64,000 nt of DNA from Ruegeria sp. HKCCD8929 (GTDB lineage Bacteria > Pseudomonadota > Alphaproteobacteria > Rhodobacterales > Rhodobacteraceae). The stretch is taken from contig NZ_WPZY01000019.1 of the NCBI RefSeq assembly GCF_013031405.1, positions 1-64,000 of the forward strand, read 5' to 3'. Made by a program: the position numbers and the translations under genes. Position 1 is the first letter of the stretch. Every line of letters begins with the position of its first letter. Positions 16,203 through 24,634 of this stretch are shown in pieces. Below the pieces are notes generated by a model, which was given only the letters and a program-made list of their open reading frames with translations, did no database searches and was not told the DNA's origin.

Positions 16203-17768
16203 TCAGACAAACCGGTAAAACGAGTTTCCGGCCACGAACCCATCCAGCCCTGCCGACCGCGCATAGTGGCAGAGGTCGCTGGTTTTGTTGATAAAGCCTG
16301 CCCCCCGGAAGTTCAGGGAGGTGTTGCACAGAACCCCGCTTCCGGAAATTGCCCGAAACTCGATCAGCAAGTCGTAGAACATCGGGTTCTGATTGCGCGC
16401 GACCGTCTGCACCCGCGCCGATCCGTCAACATGGGTGATCGCTTCGAGCGCTGGATCGGTGACCTTCTGAAAATACAGCATGTGCGGCGACGGGCGGGTG
16501 GAATCGAAATGCCGACCCACATCTTCCTCAAGGCAGGACGGCGCAACCGGGCTGATGTCAGCGCGGTTCTTGGCCCGGTTCAAACGCACCCGCGCCTCGG
16601 CTGAGAACGGGGAGGCCAGGATGGACCGGTTGCCCAAGGCGCGCGGTCCGATTTCGCAGTTACCGCGTGCCCACCCGATGATCTGACCCTCCATCAGCGC
16701 CTGAGCCACGTCGCGCGGATTCTGCTCGGACATGGTCAGCCCCTCATGGTCGATCCTGTCGTCGCAAAAGGACTGACCGGCATAAACGCTCCAGGTCAGT
16801 TTGGCTTGCCCGGTATAGTGGCGCATCGCGTCCACCGCGGTGCCTATCGCACAGCCCGAGTCGCTGGTGCAGGGCGGTACGAAGACATCGCTGAACAGAC
16901 CGCTGCGCATCCACTTAGTGTTCCAGTCGCAATTCAGCCCGCACCCACCGGTGATGATCAGCGGATATCCCTTGGTCAGCTTTTGCTCTGCCGCGGCGTG
17001 AAACCGGTCGAAAATGGCATCCGACAGTTTGACCGCAACGTTGCACAGGCGCGGATCGTCGACCCCGATATTGTAGAAGGGCGATCCGGTCAGCTTGTCC
17101 TTGCACAAGAGCTCTGCCGTCGGTTCGGGCGACAGCAGATAGTCGATCAGCGACTGCTCATTCGGGTTGGTTGTTCCGTTTTCCCCGAACGCACAGGCCG
17201 CCATCAGGCGGCCGGGATCCTCGCGGCGCATCCTCCGGGCGGTATCGGGAAACTTTGGATCGGCCAGCGCGTAGAGAAACGAATAGCGTTGGCCCGGGGC
17301 CTCCATCACCCGCCCCAGATGATGCAGGTTCAGGTGCGCGTCGATCTCGTAAAAGTCGCCCAGAACGCCTTCCCAAACCAGAACATAGCACGGCTCACCC
17401 TGTTTGAATGGAGACATCGCGTAGGCGCCCCAGATATGCGCCCGTTCATGGGTGGACGAAAAATAGTCGACAACCTTGCCAAAGAACGTGCGTTTGCCGA
17501 CATTCTGCGATCCGTCACCGATCCCGAAATACCCCGCCCCGGAGGTGGTGACATGCTGTGCCCCCGCGGTGGACCAACCGCTGAGCGCCAGCACATCCGG
17601 CAGGTCCCGGAACCAGAGGCCTGAATCGATGAACGTGTCCGGTGTCACCGAGGTATAGCGGGGAAAGCTGTCTTTTTCGGATTCATAGGAAAACAGCAGC
17701 TCACCCTTTGCCGCATCGACCCCTGCAACGCTGCCGTCATGTCCCGATTTGAATGACAGAATCTTCAT
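16203..17768 (-). CDS. divergent carbamoyltransferase (NodU/TobZ family), second copy
   Basis: 521 residues, shorter and more divergent than the copy at 19266. The N-terminal Kae1-like domain has GHDGS (9-13) and a metal pair in HERAH (His107, His111); the usual DGxGEW ligand segment reads WEGVLGD, putting Glu133 where Asp is expected. The C-terminal YrdC-like domain has GPRALGNRSIL, APSCLEED and CNTSLNFRG. Such enzymes make carbamoyl-AMP from carbamoyl phosphate and transfer the carbamoyl group to a hydroxyl. It is the last gene of the 21.7-16.2 kb cluster, 72 bases after the SGNH gene. Confidence 0.85.
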   Translation of the reverse strand: MKILSFKSGHDGSVAGVDAAKGELLFSYESEKDSFPRYTSVTPDTFIDSGLWFRDLPDVLALSGWSTAGAQHVTTSGAGYFGIGDGSQNVGKRTFFGKVVDYFSSTHERAHIWGAYAMSPFKQGEPCYVLVWEGVLGDFYEIDAHLNLHHLGRVMEAPGQRYSFLYALADPKFPDTARRMRREDPGRLMAACAFGENGTTNPNEQSLIDYLLSPEPTAELLCKDKLTGSPFYNIGVDDPRLCNVAVKLSDAIFDRFHAAAEQKLTKGYPLIITGGCGLNCDWNTKWMRSGLFSDVFVPPCTSDSGCAIGTAVDAMRHYTGQAKLTWSVYAGQSFCDDRIDHEGLTMSEQNPRDVAQALMEGQIIGWARGNCEIGPRALGNRSILASPFSAEARVRLNRAKNRADISPVAPSCLEEDVGRHFDSTRPSPHMLYFQKVTDPALEAITHVDGSARVQTVARNQNPMFYDLLIEFRAISGSGVLCNTSLNFRGAGFINKTSDLCHYARSAGLDGFVAGNSFYRFV

Positions 17769-17840
17769 GTCGCTATCCCCCGCCCGACACCCTGCAGCAC
17801 CATCCGCAAGACCACAACGCTGCGAATGCGATACGGCAAC

Positions 17841-19163
17841 TCAGTTCATCAGACCCTGGTTACGCAATCCCTTTGCAATGGTCGAAGCTGCCAGCTTTGC
17901 CCCCTCTTCATTGAAATGAGAATCCGCGGCAAACAGAGATTTGGGATCATCGGTCGCCTCAAACGCATCCGTCAGGTCAATCAGCCTCAGCCCCGCCTGA
18001 TCCGCCGCCTCTTTCACCATGACCCGCAACGGATCATGAATGAAATCCTGCGACACGAGGCCCTGGAACCGGCGGGCAGGCGGTATGAAAACGACCACCA
18101 GTTCGCCGTCCCATTGTGTGACGATATCGGCCGCGCGCTCCAGTACCTGCGCATAGACCGGCGTCGGCTTGGTTGCCCGCGCATAGTGTATTCCGATGAT
18201 CTCCGAGGTTTTTTGCAGCGCAAAGAAGTTGCGAATGATCCGCTGCTTGCGAAGGAAGTCCTTGTAGGACAACGTGGTGGTCTTCCACCAGTCCTGCACC
18301 ACCTGCGACGCGATCTCGACCTGTTCGGGTGAGTGTTTGGCGGGACCGAATTTGGTTCCCGGGTCAAGCACGGGTGTCAGCCACGATATCTCTTTTTCCC
18401 GGTACAGGTTCCGCCAGTCGTTTCCCGCAAAAAACGCAAACACCGTCACGTCGGGTTTGAGCTCCGGGCCATAACGCCCCAACGTTGCCAGTTCCAGCAT
18501 GGGCCCTGCCCCGCGATGTCCGGTGTTGACAAGCTGGGGAATTTCCGTGCGCAGATGGCTGGCCATGTCCCGGCCGTCATCCAGGCAAAACCCCTCGACA
18601 AAGGAATCGCCCAGCAACATGACCTCGATGTCGTCGTTGTAGACCGAATCCGGGTTTCTGAACCCGTAGCGGTCTGGCCGATACGTCACCGGATCGCCGT
18701 AGACCGAACACATCAACATCTCGCGCCCGGGGATCGGTGCAAGGATCGCATCCTCCAGATCGGTGATTTCCATGACGTTGTTCAGATGCTTGATGGTGAA
18801 GGCCGGCGGCAGGTTCTGCTGATATTGCGCGACGCTCACATCCTCGCCCACGACCCCGACCAGTCCCAGACGCCCGGGCAGCACCTTGATCGTGACATAG
18901 GCCTCGAACGCAAACAGCCCGATCCAAAGGGCGGTTGCGTATATGCCGACCATCAGCCGCGTTTCCCGCGAAAGGAAGAAGGCGGCGCACAGAAAAAACA
19001 GGCCGATCAGCGCCGGGGCCACGACATACCGGATCACCAACGGGGTGCCGTGCGCGTATTCGGCCGATTTGACAAGTGCGTAAACGACGGTGACGAAACA
19101 GTACAACGCCGGCAGCAAACACAGGATCAGGCCAATCCGATTGGCGCGCTTTGCTGTGGTCAT
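17841..19163 (-). CDS. membrane-anchored SGNH/GDSL-type hydrolase or acyltransferase
   Basis: 440 residues from the ATG at 19163, with AAGGGAG at proper distance upstream. Three hydrophobic helices occupy residues 8-33, 44-65 and 70-90; the rest would be periplasmic. GDSFVEG (185-191) supplies the nucleophile Ser187, and DSHFNEEG near the C terminus supplies the Asp/His pair of SGNH or AlgX-like enzymes. The substrate is unknown. Position between two carbamoyltransferases suggests action on the same sugar or small-molecule product, perhaps acyl transfer or removal. Spacing to the upstream carbamoyltransferase is 102 bases. Confidence 0.75.
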   Translation of the reverse strand: MTTAKRANRIGLILCLLPALYCFVTVVYALVKSAEYAHGTPLVIRYVVAPALIGLFFLCAAFFLSRETRLMVGIYATALWIGLFAFEAYVTIKVLPGRLGLVGVVGEDVSVAQYQQNLPPAFTIKHLNNVMEITDLEDAILAPIPGREMLMCSVYGDPVTYRPDRYGFRNPDSVYNDDIEVMLLGDSFVEGFCLDDGRDMASHLRTEIPQLVNTGHRGAGPMLELATLGRYGPELKPDVTVFAFFAGNDWRNLYREKEISWLTPVLDPGTKFGPAKHSPEQVEIASQVVQDWWKTTTLSYKDFLRKQRIIRNFFALQKTSEIIGIHYARATKPTPVYAQVLERAADIVTQWDGELVVVFIPPARRFQGLVSQDFIHDPLRVMVKEAADQAGLRLIDLTDAFEATDDPKSLFAADSHFNEEGAKLAASTIAKGLRNQGLMN

Positions 19164-19265
19164 CTCGTTGCTCCCTTTCAATTCGGTCGGTCTGCCGCCT
19201 GCCACCATCTTTCGGCAGCACCGGCTCACAATCAACAATACACTTTGGCCCCGACGATGGGGCGA

Positions 19266-21101
19266 CTAGTCCAGCTCAAATTTGCTTTCGTAATTAATTC
19301 TAAGTTCGGGGTTCTGATCCTCTTTCCGCAGCAGGCAATTGCCGACGACCAGAACTTCGATCTCGGTGCCCATGAAACAACGAAACGCGTCCGTGGGGGT
19401 ACACACAATCGGTTCTCCCCTGACGTTGAACGAGGTGTTCACTACGATCGGGCAGCCGGTCAGCTCTTTGAAGCGTGAGATCAGGGCGTGGTATTTCGGG
19501 TTGGTTTCCTTGTGAACCGTCTGCACCCGCGCCGAGTAATCCACATGGGTGACGGCCGGAATGTCCGAGCGCTTGATGTTCAGCTTGTCGATACCGAACA
19601 GCGCTTCTTCGTCTTCCGTCATCTGACGGCGCTTCTCGGGCTGCACATCCGCCACGATCAGCATATAGGGGCTGTCGCCGTCCAGTTCGAACCAGTCGGC
19701 GACGTCCTCACGCAGCACTGACGGTGCAAAGGGGCGAAAGCTCTCGCGGTATTTGACCTTGAGGTTCAGGGTCTTCTGCATGGTCTCCGAGCGCGGATCG
19801 CCCAGAATCGACCGCGCCCCCAAGGCCCGCGGGCCAAACTCCATCCGCCCCTGAAACCAGCCGACCGCCTTGCCATCGGCCAGTGCCTGCGCCGCCAGTT
19901 CGGTCACTTCGCCATCCTCATGCGCGCTAAAGACGGCGCCGGCATCGGTCAGTTCGGTCGTGATGGCGTCGGTTCCGAACTCAGGCCCCAGATAGGCCCC
20001 CGACATCTGATCGGTGCCGGTCGCCTGCCGGGGCTGGCCCATTTCCTGGTGCCAGGCGGCGTAGGCGGCCCCCAGTGCGCCGCCGGCGTCCCCGGCTGCG
20101 GGCTGAACCCACAGGTTTTTGAACGCGCCATCGCGCAGAATTTTTCCATTTGCGACACAATTCAGCGCCACACCCCCGGCCATGCACAAATTGGAAATAC
20201 CGTTCTCCTCGGCCAGTGACCGCGTGATTCTCAGAATGATCTCTTCGGTCACCGCCTGCACCGATGCCGCCACATCCATATGGAACTGGGTCAGCGGATC
20301 GGTTTCCGGTTTGCGTACCTTTTGACCGAACAGCTGCTCCATCGCCTTGCTGGTCATGGTCAGACCGGAGACATAGTTGAAATATTTCTGGTTCAGGCGA
20401 AACGAGCCATCCGGTTTCAGATCGACCACATTGTCCAGGATCAGGTCGCGGTATTTCGGCATGCCATAGGGCGCCAGCCCCATCACCTTGTATTCGCCGG
20501 AATTCACCTTGAAGCCGGTGAAATAGGTGAAGGCGGAATAGAGCAGACCCAGCGAGTGCGGAAAGTGCAGTTCCTTCACCATCGTCAGCTCACTGCCACG
20601 CCCGATACCCACCGTCGTCGTCGCCCATTCGCCCACCCCGTCCACGGTCAGCACGATGGCCTCGTCAAACGGCGAGGGATAAAACGCACTGGCCGCGTGG
20701 CTCATGTGGTGTTCGGCAAACAACAGCTTGTCGCCGGAAAACTCCGGGGCGATCTGGCGGAGTTGCTTGGTCAGAAGATCCTTGAGAAACAGTTTCTCGC
20801 GCAGCCAGACCGGCATCGCCATGCGAAACGAGTTGAACCCGCGCGGGGCTGCGGCCAGATAGGTCTCCATCAGCCGTTCGAACTTGAGGAACGGCTTGTC
20901 GTAGAACACCACACCTTCCACGTCATCCAGGGTGATCCCGCCCGCCTCCAGGACATACTGGATGGCTTTGGCGGGAAATCCGGGGTCGTGTTTGCGGCGG
21001 GTAAACCTTTCCTCCTGCGCGGCGGCCACGATCTGGCCGTCACGCATCAGCGCTGCCGCACTGTCATGATAGAGTGCCGACACACCCAGAAGATACGCCA
21101 T
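19266..21101 (-). CDS. carbamoyltransferase (NodU/TobZ/CmcH family)
   Basis: 611 residues, full family length. The N-terminal domain has YHDSAAAL (11-18) and the metal-binding HHMSH (131-135) with Asp154 in VDGVGEW. The C-terminal YrdC-like domain has FGPRALGARSIL, APSVLREDV and VNTSFNVRGEP. All catalytic segments of TobZ-type O-carbamoyltransferases are intact. It would carbamoylate a hydroxyl on a sugar or natural product in the cytoplasm. It starts five bases after the DUF5989 gene, so the two are certainly co-transcribed, and this pairing recurs in polysaccharide and natural-product clusters. Confidence 0.93.
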   Translation of the reverse strand: MAYLLGVSALYHDSAAALMRDGQIVAAAQEERFTRRKHDPGFPAKAIQYVLEAGGITLDDVEGVVFYDKPFLKFERLMETYLAAAPRGFNSFRMAMPVWLREKLFLKDLLTKQLRQIAPEFSGDKLLFAEHHMSHAASAFYPSPFDEAIVLTVDGVGEWATTTVGIGRGSELTMVKELHFPHSLGLLYSAFTYFTGFKVNSGEYKVMGLAPYGMPKYRDLILDNVVDLKPDGSFRLNQKYFNYVSGLTMTSKAMEQLFGQKVRKPETDPLTQFHMDVAASVQAVTEEIILRITRSLAEENGISNLCMAGGVALNCVANGKILRDGAFKNLWVQPAAGDAGGALGAAYAAWHQEMGQPRQATGTDQMSGAYLGPEFGTDAITTELTDAGAVFSAHEDGEVTELAAQALADGKAVGWFQGRMEFGPRALGARSILGDPRSETMQKTLNLKVKYRESFRPFAPSVLREDVADWFELDGDSPYMLIVADVQPEKRRQMTEDEEALFGIDKLNIKRSDIPAVTHVDYSARVQTVHKETNPKYHALISRFKELTGCPIVVNTSFNVRGEPIVCTPTDAFRCFMGTEIEVLVVGNCLLRKEDQNPELRINYESKFELD

Positions 21102-21105
21102 GGCT

Positions 21106-21258
21106 TTAGAATAGCGTGTAGACGAAAGGTGCGATGGCCGAGCCCTGGCTCGCCACGATCAGACCGCCGAACACGGCCAATACGATCAGGATCGGAAGCA
21201 ACCAGTACTTCTTTCTCACCCTCATGAACATCCACATCTCGGAAACAAACGAAACCAT
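21106..21258 (-). CDS. DUF5989 family small membrane protein
   Basis: 50 residues, MVSFVSEMWMFMRVRKKYW at the start, then one transmembrane helix (about residues 18-45) ending at a TAA. A basic RVRKK patch precedes the helix, so the N terminus is probably cytoplasmic. DUF5989 peptides are found almost only beside carbamoyltransferases and SxtJ-like proteins; no function is known. It lies 18 bases after the SxtJ-like gene and 4 bases before the carbamoyltransferase start. Confidence 0.85.
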   Translation of the reverse strand: MVSFVSEMWMFMRVRKKYWLLPILIVLAVFGGLIVASQGSAIAPFVYTLF

Positions 21259-21276
21259 CCGATACCCCCAAAAAAC

Positions 21277-21684
21277 CTAAAACTGATACTTCATACTGCG
21301 CGGCTGTTCCTCGCGCTTGATCCAATAGCTTTCCGCATCCCTGTCTTGGCGCAAGGATAACAAATCCTTACCCAGCAGTCGCATAACTAGCCCGATCGGA
21401 ACAAAAGTCGTGACAAAAACCAGCGCCATCACAATCGGCGCCACGATCGCCCCCAAAAGCATTCCGAACTTGAACCACAGCCGGTTGGGTTCGCGCAGCA
21501 GATGCGGCGCCACAAAGGCAATCCCCAGAATCACGCCAGCAATCAGCAGCGGCACAAGGCGCACCGACCCCGATCCGCTCCACAACGGCCATAGTCCGAT
21601 GATGGTGAATACTAGGGCGAAAACAATGCCAAAGCTGCGTTCCGACCCAACTTCAACGGCGACATTCGCGCGATGATCATCCAT
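21277..21684 (-). CDS. SxtJ family membrane protein
   Basis: 135 residues from the ATG at 21684. Helices lie near residues 17-35, 43-61 and 72-102, after a hydrophilic N terminus containing a short GSERSFG segment. A FKFGMLLGAIVAPIVM stretch and LVMRLLGKD resemble SxtJ-like proteins named after the saxitoxin cluster; the name says nothing about saxitoxin here, because no toxin genes are present. It is the first gene of the carbamoyltransferase cluster. The role is unknown, possibly membrane docking for the carbamoyltransferase. Confidence 0.8.
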   Translation of the reverse strand: MDDHRANVAVEVGSERSFGIVFALVFTIIGLWPLWSGSGSVRLVPLLIAGVILGIAFVAPHLLREPNRLWFKFGMLLGAIVAPIVMALVFVTTFVPIGLVMRLLGKDLLSLRQDRDAESYWIKREEQPRSMKYQF

Positions 21685-21719
21685 GACACTCAATACATTT
21701 GCTTTATCAAAATTCGGTC

Positions 21720-21749
21720 TGTGTATAACACATGGCCGAAGAAAAGCAA
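21720..21749 (-). promoter_or_regulatory. putative promoter of the carbamoyltransferase cluster
   Basis: On the minus strand TTGCTT and TATACA are separated by 16 bases, ending 38 bases before the SxtJ-like start. The -10 lies inside a TGTGT-ATA-ACACA dyad (21720-21732) that could be an operator. Confidence 0.45.
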
Positions 21750-22097
21750 ACAAACCTGCGCCCCAAACACGTGGCACAGCCGCCGCCCACGATCTGTCAA
21801 CAAGCCGGGATCTCGCCCCTCCCGGCGGGCCAGCGTTTTCCGCCTTTTTATCAGGCCCGAAATGGATGGCTTGACCCCAGCCGGGCCTATCAGATTGATG
21901 TTGCACGACCCGCTGTTGGCCCATGCGCTTGAGGATTTCAAAAGTTGGTGACCGGTGGCTCGGGACCAGCTTAACGCCCCCTCTTTCCGGGCAGCCTCTG
22001 TCTGTTGGATCAAGTGCAGCAGACGGCTGGTTAGAGGTCATACTTGCGGATGAAGCGGCGTGAGCAAAAGCAGCTTTCCCTCCAACGCCGGAACGGC
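21750..22097. other. non-coding stretch, no recognisable gene
   Basis: About 350 bases between the cluster promoter and the end of the TetR gene. Reading frames here are short, unlike any family I know and lack ribosome sites. It may contain decayed coding sequence, but I can identify none. Confidence 0.4.
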
Positions 22098-22661
22098 TCA
22101 CGTCCCACCGGTCACTTTCAACACAGAGACCCGCAGCGCCCCAAGCAGATCCAGCAGGTGTTTCCTGCTTTTGGCATTGTATTTTGCGGCCGTGGCCGAG
22201 CGTTGAACGAAGTCTGCAAACTGCGCGACCGTCAGACCGTTCTCTTCGATCTCGCTCGCATAAGGACCAATGACCCTTGAGATGACCTCAATGTTCCGCT
22301 GAGCCCCCTCCTCCAGCTCATTCTGGCTGGATGCATTGAACCCCGCGACGATGTCTTCGGCGTTGGGGGACGTGTGCATCAGATCGAAATGCTCGATCGC
22401 GATGTGCTTGAAGATGACGTCCAACTGATCGCCGAGACCATCCGCCTTTTTCAAACCGGCCTCGATATCGGCAATCACCTTGTCGGCCAGCAACCGAATT
22501 GTCGCCTGCAGCACCGCGTCCTTGTTTGCAAAGGCGTTGTACAGCGTTTGCCGCGATATGCCGGCCTCTGACGCAATGTCGTTCATACCGGTGCGCTTCA
22601 CCCCGTAACGGATGAACAGCCGCATGGCGGCCTCGATGATGCGTATTTCGCGTTCGTTCAT
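22098..22661 (-). CDS. TetR/AcrR family transcriptional regulator
   Basis: 187 residues. The N-terminal DNA-binding domain (about 3-50) has AAMRLFIRYGVKRTGMNDIA and the recognition helix SRQTLYNAFANKD. The ligand domain shows no recognisable class. The start codon lies about six bases beyond a good -10 (AATATG), so the transcript may be leaderless. It is divergent from the oxidoreductase operon at 22741 and, by position and the palindrome between them, most likely represses both that operon and itself. Confidence 0.92.
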   Translation of the reverse strand: MNEREIRIIEAAMRLFIRYGVKRTGMNDIASEAGISRQTLYNAFANKDAVLQATIRLLADKVIADIEAGLKKADGLGDQLDVIFKHIAIEHFDLMHTSPNAEDIVAGFNASSQNELEEGAQRNIEVISRVIGPYASEIEENGLTVAQFADFVQRSATAAKYNAKSRKHLLDLLGALRVSVLKVTGGT

Positions 22662-22666
22662 TTTTA

Positions 22667-22703
22667 CATATTGACAAACGGGCGCCGTATGTCAATATTG
22701 ACA
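22667..22703. promoter_or_regulatory. face-to-face overlapping promoters in one palindrome
   Basis: ATATTGACA (22668-22676) and TGTCAATAT (22690-22698) are perfect inverted arms 13 bases apart. On each strand the palindrome gives TTGACA, a 17-base spacer and a -10 (AATATT plus strand, AATATG minus strand). A TetR dimer bound here would cover both promoters. Confidence 0.65.
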
Positions 22704-22740
22704 CTCATACGTAAAATGTCCAATCGTCAGGAAGCGAGCC

Positions 22741-23622
22741 ATGAACACGCAGCCTCAGAAAATCGCCATCGTCACCGGGGCCAATAACGGCATCGGCTTC
22801 GAAACGGCCGCAGGCATGGCCGAGGCCGGGTATCACGTCGTCATGGCCTGCCGAAGCCTGGCGAAAGCGGAAGCCGCCCGTGATGAACTGATCGCAAAAC
22901 TGCCCTCGGCATCGCTCGATATCATCCTGCTGGATCTGGGCGATTTCTCTTCTGTTCAGCGTTTTGCCGAAGACTTTCGTGCACGCTACGAAAAGCTCGA
23001 CGTGCTGATCAACAATGCCGGCATCCTGCTTTACTCGGCCCAAACCAATGGCGGCGGCATTGAGCTTCAGTTTGCCACCAACCATCTGGGGCATTTCCTG
23101 CTGACCGCCCTTCTGATTGACCTGATGCCCGATGATCCCGCATCAAGGATCGTCGCGCTGTCGAGCCTTGGCCACAAGGGTGCCAGCATCCATTTCGATG
23201 ACCTGACCTGTGGTGGGGACGGCGGTATCGCCTATGGGCAGTCGAAACTCGCCTGCCTCCTGTTTGGCGATGAATTGGACCGCCGCCTGCGGGCCTCGGG
23301 CAGGAAGATCAAGGCGCTCTCGGTCCATCCCGGCGGCTCTGACTCCGGGCTATTCACCGACATGAGCGACGCGCAACGAAGCAAGCTGAAGGCGCAGGTC
23401 GAACAGTTCCTTCACTCCAACGCGTCGGCAGCCAAACCCGCCTTGCACGCAGCATTGTCGCCGGACGTCAAGGGCGGAGACTATTACGGACCAACCGGCG
23501 CGCAGGAAATGAGCGGCGAAGTTGGTCACGCCACACGCGATCCGATCACTGGCGATCTTGACGTCGCAGGGCGGCTTTGGAGCGTGTCCGAGGAACTGAC
23601 GGGCAAGACATTCTCGCTCTGA
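22741..23622 (+). CDS. short-chain dehydrogenase/reductase
   Basis: 293 residues with AGGAAG upstream of the ATG. Cofactor motif TGANNGIG at 12-19, NNAG at 91-94, catalytic Ser141 or Ser142, Tyr165 and Lys169 (YGQSK). The pattern, with an Asn-rich glycine motif and a long C-terminal part, resembles retinol dehydrogenase/WW-oxidoreductase-like SDRs, usually NADP-linked. The substrate is unknown. First gene of a four-gene TetR-linked operon. Confidence 0.9.
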   Translation: MNTQPQKIAIVTGANNGIGFETAAGMAEAGYHVVMACRSLAKAEAARDELIAKLPSASLDIILLDLGDFSSVQRFAEDFRARYEKLDVLINNAGILLYSAQTNGGGIELQFATNHLGHFLLTALLIDLMPDDPASRIVALSSLGHKGASIHFDDLTCGGDGGIAYGQSKLACLLFGDELDRRLRASGRKIKALSVHPGGSDSGLFTDMSDAQRSKLKAQVEQFLHSNASAAKPALHAALSPDVKGGDYYGPTGAQEMSGEVGHATRDPITGDLDVAGRLWSVSEELTGKTFSL

Positions 23623-23675
23623 GCCCTTCCCTTGCAAAACCGATCGGAATGAAACGAACCATCTGGAGGAAGTGA

Positions 23676-24131
23676 ATGACGGGATTTGTGAACATGTCGT
23701 CTCAGGCATTCAGCTATCTGATCGTCATCGCCGCAGCCGTAATGCTGGGATGGGGTCTTTTGGGCTTTCTGGAATATTTCACCGGGCTGGCCCCGCTGAT
23801 GCCCTTGCAGAACCCGACATTCCCGGGCGGGACACAAACTGTCCATTGGGTGCTGATCACACTGTCCGGTGCCACTTTTCTGGCCGGGTTTTTTCTGCGC
23901 TGGCGCTACACGCCCGTGGCCATGCTGGTGCTGTTCGCATCGCTGGCTACGATGTGCGCCATCCAGACCTTCGACTTTCTCGAAAACCCGGACCGCTACA
24001 GGAATTTCGCTCATGAATGCATCAACTACGTCGTCATCTCGATCTACCTCTTCCGGTCGGAGCGGATGCGCGAGCGGTTCGGCCAAATCACGAGCGTAGG
24101 TGCTACGCAAACCTTGCCGCAAAGTGCTTAA
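23676..24131 (+). CDS. four-helix membrane protein of unknown function
   Basis: 151 residues with GGAGGAAG seven bases before the ATG. Hydrophobic segments near 14-36, 58-75, 80-98 and 114-126 suggest four helices, a layout shared by DoxX-like and related small membrane proteins, though no motif proves it. It lies 53 bases after the SDR gene and 23 bases before the SRPBCC gene, so it is part of the same operon. Confidence 0.7.
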   Translation: MTGFVNMSSQAFSYLIVIAAAVMLGWGLLGFLEYFTGLAPLMPLQNPTFPGGTQTVHWVLITLSGATFLAGFFLRWRYTPVAMLVLFASLATMCAIQTFDFLENPDRYRNFAHECINYVVISIYLFRSERMRERFGQITSVGATQTLPQSA

Positions 24132-24154
24132 TGGGTGCCCCGGAAAGGAAAATC

Positions 24155-24634
24155 ATGGAAACCGCAAGATCCGAAAAAGTCAGCCTGGCACATCACAAGA
24201 TCTACACCGAGATCCTCATCGATGCCTCTCCGGATGTGGTCTGGTCGGTGTTGGCCGACACAGGCAGCTATGGCGACTGGGCGGCCTTTCTGGTCGATAT
24301 CAAGGGCGAGATAAGGGACGGTGCCCAAATAACGACGGTGTTTCAGGTCGATCCGGCAAAAGAGAAGCTGACGACCATCGACCACAGAATAACGGTCGTG
24401 GACGGAGAGACGTTTTTCTGGGCTGAAAAGGGTCCAGGCGGCGTCCGCGACAATCACCATTTCAGGGTCGAACCCGCCGCCGAGGGGAAAACCCGGTTCA
24501 TCCAATCTGACGAGATCATGGGCGGGATCACCTGGCTGATGGGTGGCCGATTGGCGAAGATATATGAGGACGGGTATCAGGCCTTCAATCGTGGCCTGAA
24601 AGCCGAAGCTGAACGCCGTGCTCATGCAAAATGA
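24155..24634 (+). CDS. SRPBCC (START-like) family protein
   Basis: 159 residues from the ATG at 24155, with GGAAAGGAA upstream. The segment IDASPDVVWSVLADTGSYGDW is the usual start of polyketide-cyclase/SRPBCC domains, which form a deep hydrophobic ligand cavity. No catalytic residues can be assigned. In this operon it could bind or cyclise the substrate of the two oxidoreductases, an inference from position only. Confidence 0.8.
   Translation: METARSEKVSLAHHKIYTEILIDASPDVVWSVLADTGSYGDWAAFLVDIKGEIRDGAQITTVFQVDPAKEKLTTIDHRITVVDGETFFWAEKGPGGVRDNHHFRVEPAAEGKTRFIQSDEIMGGITWLMGGRLAKIYEDGYQAFNRGLKAEAERRAHAK

Noticed and set aside
21277..21684. Saxitoxin-type biosynthesis implied by the SxtJ name
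   Set aside because: SxtJ-like proteins are widespread and no other toxin pathway gene is present.
21750..22097. Insertion sequence remnant between the carbamoyltransferase cluster and TetR gene
   Set aside because: No terminal inverted repeats or transposase motif could be recognised.
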